A stretch of DNA of 64,000 nt from assembly GCA_002392915.1 (NCBI GenBank), contig DGHQ01000004.1:1-64000 (forward strand), in the 5' to 3' direction. A model generated the notes under the pieces. That model saw only the letters and a program-made list of their open reading frames with translations. It made no database searches and had not been told where the DNA came from. Below are positions 1 through 8,081 of the stretch, piece after piece. This stretch comes from Bacteroidales bacterium UBA3844 (GTDB taxonomy: Bacteria > Bacteroidota > Bacteroidia > Bacteroidales > Paludibacteraceae). The translations under genes were made by a program, and so were the position numbers. How positions within the stretch are numbered: the first letter of the stretch is position 1; each line of letters starts with the position of its first letter.

Positions 1-274
1 CGAACCTTGTGTATGAGACCGTTTTTGGGAAAAGGTGCCTATATCTTTTGCATATGTAGTCAATATAGAAATGCTTCAAACATCTGTTATTTGACGAATG
101 AAACATTGTCATTATCACGATTATTTCTGCAATATTCATCTTCCCGTCGCGGTGGTACTTTCTCTTTGAGGATTTTGGTGCTTCTATAGAATATTTTTTA
201 AGCATTCTTTCATAAAGTTTGCAGAAGTCATCTGCCAAACAGAAAATTTCGGTAATTTTGTCGTCGGTAATCAT
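1..274 (-). CDS. IS982-family transposase, N-terminal part (cut by window edge)
   Basis: The minus strand is open from an ATG at 274 to the window edge (91 codons). The start reads MITDDKITEIFCLADDFCK and later has HFYIDYIC and FPKTVSYTRF, which matches the N-terminus of IS982-type DDE transposases, including the conserved start and the SYxRF-type motif before the catalytic region. The catalytic DDE residues would lie beyond the edge, so activity cannot be judged. A perfect 14-bp inverted repeat (276-289 and 318-331) lies directly upstream of the start and could fold over the initiation region. The family call is from remembered sequence pattern. Confidence 0.75.
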   Translation of the reverse strand, partial: MITDDKITEIFCLADDFCKLYERMLKKYSIEAPKSSKRKYHRDGKMNIAEIIVIMTMFHSSNNRCLKHFYIDYICKRYRHLFPKTVSYTRF

Positions 275-275
275 G

Positions 276-331
276 GCGTTGTTTTTCGTTTGTTTTTATT
301 TTTTGCACTTTAAAATTACGAAAAACAACGC
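276..331 (-). promoter_or_regulatory. 14-bp inverted repeat in the leader of the transposase gene
   Basis: GCGTTGTTTTTCGT at 276-289 is matched exactly by its reverse complement at 318-331, with a 28-base loop. One arm ends two bases from the transposase start codon. If it is transcribed, the hairpin would occlude translation start, a common way for insertion sequences to limit read-through expression; that role is inferred. Confidence 0.5.
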
Positions 332-502
332 TAATTACCAAATTTTCAATTAGTTATATTTCATCGAACTGACGTTATATTAACTATTAACTGTGATCTG
401 CGGATCATTTTCCACTTTCTGATTGGAACCTCACCTCTTTTTCTCATAAAAAGGCGTAGCCTTTCTCTGTAAACTTTATTTCTCTGTGGTTTTATTAAAT
501 TT

Positions 503-580
503 ATGTGCTCGCCTACGGCTCGCACGTGGGGAGGGGTTAGGGCCAATATCAATCAAACATGGGCCCTTAACAATCCTCAT
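503..580. repeat. Dispersed palindromic repeat, copy A (diverged)
   Basis: The inner hairpin GTGCTCGCCTACGGCTCGCAC is at 505-525, followed by GGGGTTAGGGC and, after an AT-rich stretch, GGGCCCTTAACAATCCTC at 562-579. The same building blocks recur at 26.6, 28.6, 42.1 and 49.5 kb. The rest of the 275-702 gap holds the transposase leader and the promoter at 667; I see no gene in it. Confidence 0.65.
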
Positions 581-666
581 TTATGACACTCCAACCATCA
601 TTTTTCTCCTATTTTTAATTTCGTCTAATTCACATTATATTATGTGGAACATTACACATTAAATAT

Positions 667-674
667 TAATTTTG
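667..674 (+). promoter_or_regulatory. Bacteroidota -7 box TAATTTTG
   Basis: TAATTTTG fits the TAnnTTTG consensus and lies 28 bases before the ATG at 703. It argues against starting the gene at the TTG at 688, which would leave almost no leader. Confidence 0.55.
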
Positions 675-702
675 CATCTGAATCAAATTGTCCACAAGAA
701 TA

Positions 703-1671
703 ATGAGAAACAACGTATTTGACATAATATCCATAATCGTATTCATTCTTTCTGTGATCGGCATAATCCTTTCAATGTATGATTACGACCGTTGTCTGCT
801 GTTGCTCTCCATAATCGCATTTGGCGTTGCTCTAAATGTGACTAACAGAAATACATATCTGCATGCCGCATTTATATCCACAATTGCCGGAATAATAATC
901 GGATACAGTTTGTTCTCACCCATAATAATGTTGCCAGCAGTAGTGCTATGCGGAATCTACGGAGGACTCGTCATAAGTCTGCATCTGCAAGACAACAACG
1001 AGAAGAAGCATTATTTCGAGCATCTAAAATACCTTGATGACTCTGCCAATAACATCAATGCCTACAGCATCGGAATACCATTCCTTTTCAGCATGGTCGT
1101 AAGAAGCGACGGCAATATCACAGACAGTGAAAGAGAGAAAGTGTTCGACTTCTTCAAACGAAAATTTCCAAAGGAATGTTTCGAGATGAACAACACGTTC
1201 AAACTCACTCTCGGATATCATGCGACGGATTATAAAAAATATTGCGCGACGGTGCTGGCATACGCAGATAAAGTAGACGAGACTTTCCCTCTTGATCTGT
1301 TTTACGCATTGTACGACATAGCTTCTGATGATGGGTGTATGGTGCAGGAAGAGGCAGACAAAATGCGTCAGATAGGAAAAACACTGAGGATAGACAACGA
1401 GATTATCCGTCAGATGGAACATGCCCACGGAATAATAATCACTACAACGGACAAAGAGGAGTCGAAAGCTGAGTTGCGCAAAAAAGCCCTACAAACATTG
1501 GGTCTCAACGATGATGCCGACGACTACACCATAAAACTGGCATACAACACATTAGTACAGAAATGTCACCCTCATAAGATGAAAGGAAAATCCACAGCTG
1601 AGACAAATGAGTTGCTGAAACGTTTCGAACAGATCCAAACCAGCTACGATATACTGTTTATGCAGAAATGA
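703..1671 (+). CDS. Membrane protein with TerB-like and degenerate J-like domains
   Basis: This 322-aa protein starts with three or four hydrophobic helices (residues about 5-95). A soluble helical region (about 120-240) resembles TerB/DjlA-type domains, with the motif SDGNITDSEREKV and the later matching SDDGCMVQEEADKM, each an acidic TerB-like turn. The last 65 residues resemble a J domain (LGLNDDADDYTIKLAYNTLV), but the diagnostic HPD is HPH (CHPHKM), so DnaK stimulation may be lost. The general layout resembles DjlA, a membrane-anchored DnaK co-chaperone. I chose the ATG at 703 over the in-frame TTG at 688 because a promoter box ends at 674. It stands alone, before hpt. Confidence 0.7.
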   Translation: MRNNVFDIISIIVFILSVIGIILSMYDYDRCLLLLSIIAFGVALNVTNRNTYLHAAFISTIAGIIIGYSLFSPIIMLPAVVLCGIYGGLVISLHLQDNNEKKHYFEHLKYLDDSANNINAYSIGIPFLFSMVVRSDGNITDSEREKVFDFFKRKFPKECFEMNNTFKLTLGYHATDYKKYCATVLAYADKVDETFPLDLFYALYDIASDDGCMVQEEADKMRQIGKTLRIDNEIIRQMEHAHGIIITTTDKEESKAELRKKALQTLGLNDDADDYTIKLAYNTLVQKCHPHKMKGKSTAETNELLKRFEQIQTSYDILFMQK

Positions 1672-1803
1672 CAAAAAATGTTTTGTGCAAGAGAAACAGC
1701 GACTAAAAATACAGAATAAAAAAATTGACAAACTGCGGCATAAAACTTTGATATTTTGTCTTTTCCAAAATCCAAAAAAATTGCGTTTTTGCGAATAATG
1801 CAT

Positions 1804-1811
1804 TAAATTTG
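1804..1811 (+). promoter_or_regulatory. hpt promoter, -7 box TAAATTTG
   Basis: TAAATTTG is an exact TAnnTTTG match, with a TTG -33 element at 1781-1783 at 20-base spacing. Transcription would start near 1817, so the ATG at 1840 is the likely start rather than the one at 1813. Confidence 0.65.
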
Positions 1812-1839
1812 CATGATTTTATTGGAAAAATCAAAAAAG

Positions 1840-2382
1840 ATGAGTAAAAACACAATAAAAATAGCTGGTAAAACGTTCATACCAATGATAAGCTCAGCAG
1901 AACTGCACACACGCGTTTGCGAGCTCGGTAAGACGATATGGCAGGAGAATGCGTCGGAAAATCCACTATTTATAGTGATGCTTTCAGGAGCTTACGTATT
2001 TGCCGCAGATCTGTTGCGTACCATTCCAGCAGCGGTCGACATGGTATTCGTGAAATACTCGTCATATGAAGGCACACAAAGCAGCGGATCACTAAAACGT
2101 GAGATTGCCTTACCCGCCAGCGTCAAAGGCAGGACTTGCATCGTGGTGGAGGATATCATCGACTCAGGAGTCACGATGAAACAGTTTGTAGCGGACCTCA
2201 AGGAGGTGGGCGCAGCAAAAGTCAAGATTGCAAGCCTTCTCGTCAAACCAGAAAACAACAAGACAGACATAAAAGCCGACTATTACGGATTCTCTATTTC
2301 AAAAGAGTTTGTTGTAGGCTACGGATTAGATTTCGACGGAAACGCAAGAAATCTTGATTCGATATACAAATGCATTGATTAA
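1840..2382 (+). CDS. hpt: Hypoxanthine phosphoribosyltransferase
   Basis: This 180-aa cytoplasmic enzyme transfers phosphoribose from PRPP to hypoxanthine or guanine in purine salvage. The type I PRT fold is seen in FIVMLSGAYVFAADLLR (PPi loop region), FVKYSSYEGTQSSG (flexible loop) and the PRPP-binding motif VVEDIIDSGVTM, followed by KVKIASLLVKP and a C-terminal FVVGYGLDFDG, which holds the conserved metal and base-binding aspartate. The length is normal for the family. The start at 1840 (MSKNTIK) is chosen because the promoter -7 box ends at 1811. adk follows 38 bases later in the same direction, a neighbour pair known from other Bacteroidales. Confidence 0.93.
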   Translation: MSKNTIKIAGKTFIPMISSAELHTRVCELGKTIWQENASENPLFIVMLSGAYVFAADLLRTIPAAVDMVFVKYSSYEGTQSSGSLKREIALPASVKGRTCIVVEDIIDSGVTMKQFVADLKEVGAAKVKIASLLVKPENNKTDIKADYYGFSISKEFVVGYGLDFDGNARNLDSIYKCID

Positions 2383-2420
2383 AAACAGATTAAACGAATC
2401 TAAAAATAAAAAAAATAAAG

Positions 2421-2993
2421 ATGAAAAACGTAGTGATTTTCGGAGCTCCAGGTTCAGGAAAGGGAACACAGAGCGAACTTATCATCAAGGAGTTTGGTTT
2501 GGCTCACATCTCAACAGGTGATGTGCTAAGAGCTGAGATTGCAAACGGCACAGAGCTTGGCAAGACAGCTAAAGGTTACATGGACAACGGACAGTTGGTG
2601 CCAGACAGCCTAATCATCGACATCCTTGCTTCAGTGCTAGACAGCAAAGGCAAGAACATCCCAGGTGTTATCTTCGACGGTTTCCCACGTACTATCGCTC
2701 AGGCAGAGGCTCTTAACGCAATGTTGAAGGAGCGCGGCACTCAAATCAATGTAGTGGTTGGTCTTGAGGTTGAGGAAGACGAGCTTATCAAGAGAATCGT
2801 AGAGAGAGGTAAAACTTCAGGACGTTCGGACGATAACGCAGAGACAGCTAAGAAGCGTTTGTCTACATATTTCAACCAGACTCTTCCATTGAAGGATTTC
2901 TATGTGAAGGAAGGCAAGTATGCTTCTATCAAGGGTATGGGCTCAATCGAGTCTATCTTCGCTGATATCAAGAAAGCTATCGAGAACGCTTAA
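2421..2993 (+). CDS. adk: Adenylate kinase
   Basis: This 190-aa enzyme interconverts ATP + AMP and 2 ADP in the cytoplasm. The P-loop GAPGSGKGTQ is at residues 8-17, ISTGDVLRAEI is the AMP-binding segment, GVIFDGFPRTIAQAEAL holds the DGFPR motif, and RGKTSGRSDDN shows the short-lid form without the zinc-binding cysteines of the long type. The length suits the short bacterial type. It follows hpt closely and is followed by a hairpin terminator at 3009-3044, so hpt-adk is probably one transcript. Confidence 0.96.
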   Translation: MKNVVIFGAPGSGKGTQSELIIKEFGLAHISTGDVLRAEIANGTELGKTAKGYMDNGQLVPDSLIIDILASVLDSKGKNIPGVIFDGFPRTIAQAEALNAMLKERGTQINVVVGLEVEEDELIKRIVERGKTSGRSDDNAETAKKRLSTYFNQTLPLKDFYVKEGKYASIKGMGSIESIFADIKKAIENA

Positions 2994-3008
2994 CAGATTC
3001 CGACAAAA

Positions 3009-3044
3009 CAACAGGTGCTGTGAGCAACAGCATCTGTTTTATTT
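3009..3044 (+). terminator. Rho-independent terminator after adk
   Basis: ACAGGTGCTGT pairs with ACAGCATCTGT (one G-T pair) around a short loop and is followed by TTTATTTTG. It closes the hpt-adk transcript. Confidence 0.7.
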
Positions 3045-3115
3045 TGATTAATAACTATCCAACGCCATCCAAACAAGGCTGGAATTGGAATAAAACGTGC
3101 GACATTGAATAAGAT

Positions 3116-3634
3116 ATGATGATATTGCCTTATGCTTTAGTTGTTTCTATAATCGCTTATTTTCTCAACCACAAATTGAACGTCAGCGACAAGAAACAGA
3201 TCAAAATAAAGAAGATTCTTAGTTTTGCGACATTCTCATTATTGCTGTTTTTCATATGCAACATTTCGGTATTGCTTGAATATCAACTTAATACACGAGC
3301 AATCATTCGTTTTGCCACAGAGAACATCGTCACAGTGAAGAATCATTACATACTTGGCAAAGGTTTATTTATCACACTCTTCCTTTCAATAGTGACATTT
3401 GTATACAACTACTATGAGTCAAAGGTAAGAGCTAAAAGACTTGCCAAAGAAGCTGAAATCGTCAATTACGAAATTGATAACGATCCAGAAGAAAAATCAT
3501 TTTTTGGAAAATATCACGTGCTTGATATTTTATGTTATGTTGTGGTGTCATCAATCACTTATTTCATAACTAGCACCATATTCTTAAAATTCATTGCCTT
3601 TGTAGTGAAAAACTATATAAGATACAATGTCTAA
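3116..3634 (+). CDS. Unknown membrane protein, 172 aa
   Basis: I do not recognise a family. Hydrophobic segments lie at about residues 2-18, 33-53, 80-100 and 135-168, giving about four or five membrane helices, with a basic and acidic cytoplasmic stretch (KVRAKRLAKEAEIVNYE...DPEEKSF) between the third and fourth. There are two adjacent start codons (3116, 3119) and no strong ribosome binding site. It sits alone between adk and the converging serS, about 120 bases after the adk terminator. Its base composition resembles its neighbours. Confidence 0.6.
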   Translation: MMILPYALVVSIIAYFLNHKLNVSDKKQIKIKKILSFATFSLLLFFICNISVLLEYQLNTRAIIRFATENIVTVKNHYILGKGLFITLFLSIVTFVYNYYESKVRAKRLAKEAEIVNYEIDNDPEEKSFFGKYHVLDILCYVVVSSITYFITSTIFLKFIAFVVKNYIRYNV

Positions 3635-3715
3635 ATGAAAAAACTGCAGTAGGGAATCTCTATGGTTTCAAAAGGCTATTGCCACCCTCACTACATTCCA
3701 CAAGATGAAAACAAA

Positions 3716-3754
3716 AAAAATAGACGCTGCCTTCGCAACGTCTATTTTTATTTT
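3716..3754. terminator. Bidirectional terminator between the 172-aa gene and serS
   Basis: AATAGACGCTGC and GCAACGTCTATT form a stem around CTTC, with an A-run on the left and a T-rich tail on the right, so it can end serS on the minus strand and the plus-strand gene before it. Confidence 0.75.
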
Positions 3755-3769
3755 ATAACGAATATCAGA

Positions 3770-5041
3770 TTAGTCGATATACTCACAACCCATATAAGGC
3801 ACAAGAACTTTTGGTACACGTACACCCTTCTCTGTCTGGTTGTTCTCAAGCAACGCAGCAACGATTCTAGGAAGTGCCATTGCAGATCCATTCAACGTGT
3901 GGCAAAGCTGAGTCTTCTTGTCGGCTCCCTTATAGCGGCACTTCAAACGGTTTGCCTGATAAGTATCGAAGTTGGAAACAGACGAAACCTCCAACCATCT
4001 CTTCTGAGCTGCCGAATAAACCTCGAAGTCGTAGCAAGTAGCGGCTGTAAAACTCATATCGCCACCGCATAGGTGAAGAATACGGTATGGAAGTTCAAGT
4101 TTCTTAACCAAGCTCTCTACATGTGCCAACATCTCTTTGTGGCTCTCCTTAGAATGCTCTGGAGTATCAATTCTTACAATCTCAATCTTAGAGAACTCGT
4201 GAAGACGGTTCAAACCACGTACATCCTTACCATACGAACCTGCCTCTCTACGGAAACACTGAGTGTAAGCGCAATTCTTTATAGGAAGATCCTTTTCGTC
4301 AAGGATGACATCACGATAGATGTTAGTGACTGGCACCTCAGCTGTTGGAATCAGATAAAGGTCGTCAACCTCACAGTGGTACATCTGACCTTCCTTGTCT
4401 GGCAACTGACCAGTACCGAAACCAGAAGCCTGGTTTACAACTGTAGGAGGCATGATCTCTGTGTAGCCAGCATTTCTCGCCTCATCCAAGAAGAAATTGA
4501 TAAGTGCACGCTGAAGACGAGCACCCTTACCTATATATACAGGGAAACCTGCACCTGAAATCTTAACACCAAGCTCGAAGTCGATCAAATTATACTTCTT
4601 AGCGATCTCCCAGTGAGGAAGAGCATCCTCGCCCAACTGTGGAATCTCATTGCCCATTTTAACAACGACATTGTCCTCAGCAGTCTTGCCATCAGGAACA
4701 TCATCGTAAGGCATGTTAGGAATAGTATATAGAAGTGAGTTGATCTTCTCGATCGCGTCACTCATCTTAGCGTCTAGCTCCTTCGACTTCTCTTTGATAG
4801 AAGCCACCTTGCTTTTAGCCTCTTCTGCCTCTGCCTTCTTGCCTTCCTTCATAAGAGCACCAACGCTCTTTGAGATTGCATTTGTTTCAGCCAAATTAGC
4901 GTCAAGCTCAGCCTGAGTCGACTTACGAATCTTATCTAGTTCAATGATTTTACCAATCACCTCTTTGGCGTCAAAACCTTTTCTCGCCAACTTGCGGACA
5001 ACTTCATCCGTGTTCTCTGTAATAACCTTTAGTGTTAGCAT
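3770..5041 (-). CDS. serS: Seryl-tRNA synthetase
   Basis: This 423-aa class II synthetase charges tRNA-Ser with serine. Residues about 1-105 form the long antiparallel coiled-coil arm that grips the tRNA (rich in K/E, e.g. KKAEAEEAKSKVASIKEKSK). The catalytic core shows PTAEVPV, motif 2 RREAGSYGKDVRGLNRLHEF and motif 3 NGSAMALPRIVAALLEN. The length is typical. A TAACTTTG -7 box on the minus strand (5071-5078) lies 30 bases before the ATG, and a hairpin follows the stop. Confidence 0.96.
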   Translation of the reverse strand: MLTLKVITENTDEVVRKLARKGFDAKEVIGKIIELDKIRKSTQAELDANLAETNAISKSVGALMKEGKKAEAEEAKSKVASIKEKSKELDAKMSDAIEKINSLLYTIPNMPYDDVPDGKTAEDNVVVKMGNEIPQLGEDALPHWEIAKKYNLIDFELGVKISGAGFPVYIGKGARLQRALINFFLDEARNAGYTEIMPPTVVNQASGFGTGQLPDKEGQMYHCEVDDLYLIPTAEVPVTNIYRDVILDEKDLPIKNCAYTQCFRREAGSYGKDVRGLNRLHEFSKIEIVRIDTPEHSKESHKEMLAHVESLVKKLELPYRILHLCGGDMSFTAATCYDFEVYSAAQKRWLEVSSVSNFDTYQANRLKCRYKGADKKTQLCHTLNGSAMALPRIVAALLENNQTEKGVRVPKVLVPYMGCEYID

Positions 5042-5070
5042 AATCTTAATTTTAGCTACTCTTTATTTTG

Positions 5071-5078
5071 CAAAGTTA
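5071..5078 (-). promoter_or_regulatory. serS promoter, -7 box TAACTTTG
   Basis: The minus strand reads TAACTTTGC, an exact TAnnTTTG match, 30 bases upstream of the serS ATG. Confidence 0.55.
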
Positions 5079-5142
5079 TAAAATTTCTAACAAAAGAAAC
5101 AAAATTAAGTGGCTTTTATATGCAGATTGCCTAAAATTAGAA

Positions 5143-5964
5143 TCAGTCCAACTTAACATCTCTCACATACCTAGCCGGCACACCAGCGACCACGGTCTCA
5201 GAAGCGACATCCTTCGTCACCACAGAGCCGGCAGCGATAATTGCACCGTCGCCAATGACAACACCTGGGCAGATAGTCACATTTGAACCGATCCACACAT
5301 TGTTTCCTATGGTGATAGGGCGGAAATACATAGACGCACGTCGTTCCGGTATCTCATCGTGGTTGATCGTTGCCATCATACAGTTGTGACCGATCAGACA
5401 ACCATCACCGATATATATCCCTCCCTGATCCTGAAAATGGCATGACGAATTGATAAACACATTCTTGCCAACATGTATATTGCGGCCACAATCAGTGTAG
5501 AAAGGAGGGAAAATACCAAATGAAGGATCAACTTTTTCTCCCGTCAACTCAGAGAAAAGAGCATTCAACTCATCATTTGTATGAAACTTGGTATTCATTT
5601 CCATAGTTATGCGACGAGCGTTCATTGCCATCTCATGCATCAGTTTATGAGCGTCGCTACCCGCCTCCACATATCCTTTTTCCTTGACAAGCGCAAAAAA
5701 ATCATTCTCAGTCATTGAAGAAGACGTTGCTGCGTTTTGCGACGTCGCGTTTTCAAGCTCATTCTGCATACCCTTGGTGATAGTCTCTACCATCTGTTTG
5801 GCAAGCAGATGACCGGCGTCGGCTGCCGCCCTAAACAATTCAAGGGCTCTCTTGACATCCTTCTCCACTCCATTTCCAGTAAGGAATCTGCGACCTACAG
5901 AAAAATTGATTTCCGCATCGTCGTCTTCATATCCATTATTAGAATCGTAATTATTGCAACTCAT
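5143..5964 (-). CDS. Sel1-like repeat fused to a maltose/galactoside-type O-acetyltransferase
   Basis: The 273-aa protein has two parts. Residues about 15-60 hold one Sel1-type helical repeat (FSVGRRFLTGNGVEKDVKRA...FRAAADAGHLLAKQM). Residues about 85-270 are a left-handed beta-helix acetyltransferase of the Maa/NodL/LacA group: a Mac-type N-terminal helix (ELNALFSELTGEKV), PPFYTDCGRNIHVGKNVFIN, GDGCLIGHNCMMATINHD with the catalytic-type histidine, and hexapeptide turns IGNNVWIGSNVTICPGVVIG. It probably moves acetyl from acetyl-CoA to a sugar. The Sel1 addition is unusual and may mediate protein contact. It stands alone on the minus strand after serS. Confidence 0.85.
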   Translation of the reverse strand: MSCNNYDSNNGYEDDDAEINFSVGRRFLTGNGVEKDVKRALELFRAAADAGHLLAKQMVETITKGMQNELENATSQNAATSSSMTENDFFALVKEKGYVEAGSDAHKLMHEMAMNARRITMEMNTKFHTNDELNALFSELTGEKVDPSFGIFPPFYTDCGRNIHVGKNVFINSSCHFQDQGGIYIGDGCLIGHNCMMATINHDEIPERRASMYFRPITIGNNVWIGSNVTICPGVVIGDGAIIAAGSVVTKDVASETVVAGVPARYVRDVKLD

Positions 5965-6012
5965 TATAAACCATTAAATTAATGTAAACAATACAGACGT
6001 TACCGCCATAAA

Positions 6013-6045
6013 TAAAAAAAGGGAGGCAGAAAACACCACCTCCCA
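6013..6045 (-). terminator. Terminator after the acidic lipoprotein gene
   Basis: On the minus strand GGGAGG...CCTCCC is followed by TTTTTTTATTT, just past the stop at 6065. Confidence 0.65.
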
Positions 6046-6064
6046 CAAAATCTCTGAATAAGAA

Positions 6065-6544
6065 TTAGTTCTTCTTAGAGAACAAATCCATAATTTTAAC
6101 AATAGCGTTAGCTTTTTCCTCTGTAGAACCAGTAGTAAGTGTACCCTTAAGAGCCTCTACATCAGAAAGGCCTTCTAGCAAACCGTTAAGTTTTTCAACT
6201 GCAGCATCACCTGTAGCTTCAGTACCAGTAACAACCTCTACAGCGGCTTCTGCAAACGCAGTCTTATAAGTGTTGTCTGTTGATTTCTTGTACTTGTCAG
6301 CAGCCGAAATCAAACTGATAGCAGAGGCTGTCTTGTCCAATGTCTCTCCTGGACCAGTCACCACCTTATAATCCTCGCCGAATTTCTTTCCGTCAACTCT
6401 AGCCTGCTCAACTGTAGTTTTTCCATTCTCAATACCTTCTTTACCATTCTCATCGTCATCATCACCACAAGATGTGAACGAGCCACACATCAAAGTTGAG
6501 GCCAAAAAGCACATTGCCAAATACTTATTGAATTTCATATTCAT
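6065..6544 (-). CDS. Unknown lipoprotein, 159 aa
   Basis: The N-terminus is a lipoprotein signal peptide ending in SFTSC, and the following GDDDDEN is a strongly acidic run of the kind that directs Bacteroidota lipoproteins to the cell surface. The mature part is a low-complexity helical protein rich in A, E, K and T (e.g. TVEQARVDGKKFGEDYK, AEAAVEVVTGTEATGDAAVEKL) with no domain I recognise. A second in-frame ATG at 6538 is equally possible as the start. It is followed by its own terminator and diverges from the SGBP-like gene at 6698. Confidence 0.7.
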   Translation of the reverse strand: MNMKFNKYLAMCFLASTLMCGSFTSCGDDDDENGKEGIENGKTTVEQARVDGKKFGEDYKVVTGPGETLDKTASAISLISAADKYKKSTDNTYKTAFAEAAVEVVTGTEATGDAAVEKLNGLLEGLSDVEALKGTLTTGSTEEKANAIVKIMDLFSKKN

Positions 6545-6660
6545 CAGTTTTAAATTAAATTTTCAGCAATATTACTTCATTTATCTCACAATTCCACAAA
6601 ATCTCAATAATTTTTAATAAAAAAACAGTTAAAAAGTTTTAATTATCGTATTATTATGTC

Positions 6661-6668
6661 TATTTTTG
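6661..6668 (+). promoter_or_regulatory. -7 box TATTTTTG before the SGBP-like gene
   Basis: TATTTTTG matches TAnnTTTG, 30 bases before the ATG at 6698. It makes the in-frame ATG at 6656 unusable, since that one lies upstream of the predicted transcript. Confidence 0.6.
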
Positions 6669-6697
6669 CAAGAAACGGATTAAAACAATTAGACAAA

Positions 6698-7894
6698 ATG
6701 AGAAAGATATATCAATCAATAATGATTGCTACAGTAGCGGTTGCGATGTCGTCATGTGCCAACAAAGATCAGGCGAAGCCAGTAGAAAATGCACAGGGTC
6801 CAATCAAACCAGCTGAGCAAGAACTTGTTGTAGACACTACAGCGATCGCGGAGAAGGATGCGGCATACTTATTTTATAATGAGTTTACTGTTGCAGGCCA
6901 GCCTCTAAAGATCAAAGGTGGCGAGTATGCGAAAGGAGCAAAAGTAAGTGTTCTTTTCAACGACGGTAATGGATTCAACCTTGCTTCTCCAAAAGTAGAG
7001 GTTAAAGGAAACAACGAAATCTGGGCAGTTGTTCCAGAAAACGTTGCTAATTCATTCCCTGTAATGATCGTCAACGGTTCAGACTCTGTCAAGACAGATG
7101 TTCTTTTCCGTGATGCTCGCAACATCATCGTTGACTTCGACAACAAGAAAGATCAGCTTTACATCAGCGGTGCAGCTGAAAAGTACGCTAACCTGTTCTC
7201 ATTGAACACTGGCGATTACGGTGTGTTCGATGACATCAAGAGCTGGCAGGCTATTGTTTACCAGAGTGCACGCGAGAATGCAAAGGCAGCAGACTCTACA
7301 GTGTTCGGTTCTTTCACTAACGACATCTTGAACAAGCAGCTTAACATCCGTGAGTTCGCTATCAAGTTTGAGGTGAATGTTCCTAAAGATCACCCAATCA
7401 TCGGTGAGGTGTTTGAGTTCGGTTTCTGCAGTGGCAACGACGAGGATCCAATCGGAAACATCCGTAACTGCGCAGCTTACTGGTGTCCATCAGAATATGT
7501 ATGGATCAAAGAGACAGATTCATGGGAGATCGACAATGCCAAGCCATTCTACACAGATGGTTGGATGACAGTGACTATCCCATTCTCAGAGTTGCTTTGG
7601 AAGAGTAAGAACATGAGTATTTGTGCAGACGCTTCTCACAACGGTCAGTACACTAACGGTGCATGGACAGACTACAAGCACCACTACAACTACGCACAGC
7701 TTCACGCTGATCCAACAGAGGTTGAGCGTTGGGGTGGATTCACAATCAATGTGAACGAGTATGGCAGCTGCTTGAGAAGAGAGAAGTACAAAGTTGCTAT
7801 GGACAACATCCGTATCGTGCCTAACGATGGCGCAGGTGCTCTTTACTTGAAGAAAGATTACGGTGTTCCTCAGCGTCACTACTCAAAGAAATAA
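6698..7894 (+). CDS. SGBP-B-like surface glycan-binding lipoprotein
   Basis: This 398-aa protein starts with a lipoprotein signal (VAMSSC). Residues about 50-135 look like an IPT/TIG beta-sandwich (FTVAGQPLKIKGGEYAKGAKV...VWAVVPENV). The rest starts with RDARNIIVDFD and resembles the C-terminal glycan-binding domain of SGBP-B proteins, with aromatic residues (YWCPSEYVW, WGGFTINVNEYG) and the closing VAMDNIRIVPN. It therefore probably binds a polysaccharide at the cell surface. It shares this architecture with the genes at 11053 and 12112. No susC, susD or glycoside hydrolase lies nearby. Its codon use (GCT, CTT, CGT) suggests high expression. The start at 6698 follows from the promoter position. 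Confidence 0.75.
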   Translation: MRKIYQSIMIATVAVAMSSCANKDQAKPVENAQGPIKPAEQELVVDTTAIAEKDAAYLFYNEFTVAGQPLKIKGGEYAKGAKVSVLFNDGNGFNLASPKVEVKGNNEIWAVVPENVANSFPVMIVNGSDSVKTDVLFRDARNIIVDFDNKKDQLYISGAAEKYANLFSLNTGDYGVFDDIKSWQAIVYQSARENAKAADSTVFGSFTNDILNKQLNIREFAIKFEVNVPKDHPIIGEVFEFGFCSGNDEDPIGNIRNCAAYWCPSEYVWIKETDSWEIDNAKPFYTDGWMTVTIPFSELLWKSKNMSICADASHNGQYTNGAWTDYKHHYNYAQLHADPTEVERWGGFTINVNEYGSCLRREKYKVAMDNIRIVPNDGAGALYLKKDYGVPQRHYSKK

Positions 7895-7913
7895 GAATCA
7901 ACAATTTCTTTAT

Positions 7914-7949
7914 AAAAGCGAGTCACTTATCCAGCGACTCGCTTTTTTA
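7914..7949 (+). terminator. Terminator after the SGBP-like gene
   Basis: GCGAGTC (7918-7924) pairs with GACTCGC (7936-7942), extended by A/T pairs and followed by TTTTTTAT. Confidence 0.8.
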
Positions 7950-8081
7950 TCGTAAATATCATAGAGAAATCACTTGTATCTTAGACAGTAACTCAAAATT
8001 CAGGACAACCTTAACAATATGTCCTTACATATACATCGTCTAAAATTTTCATTACGCATTTCGCATTTATAATTTTCTATC

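Noticed and set aside
7..189. Open frame on the plus strand at the window start
   Set aside because: It is antisense to the transposase frame, which has recognisable protein sequence.
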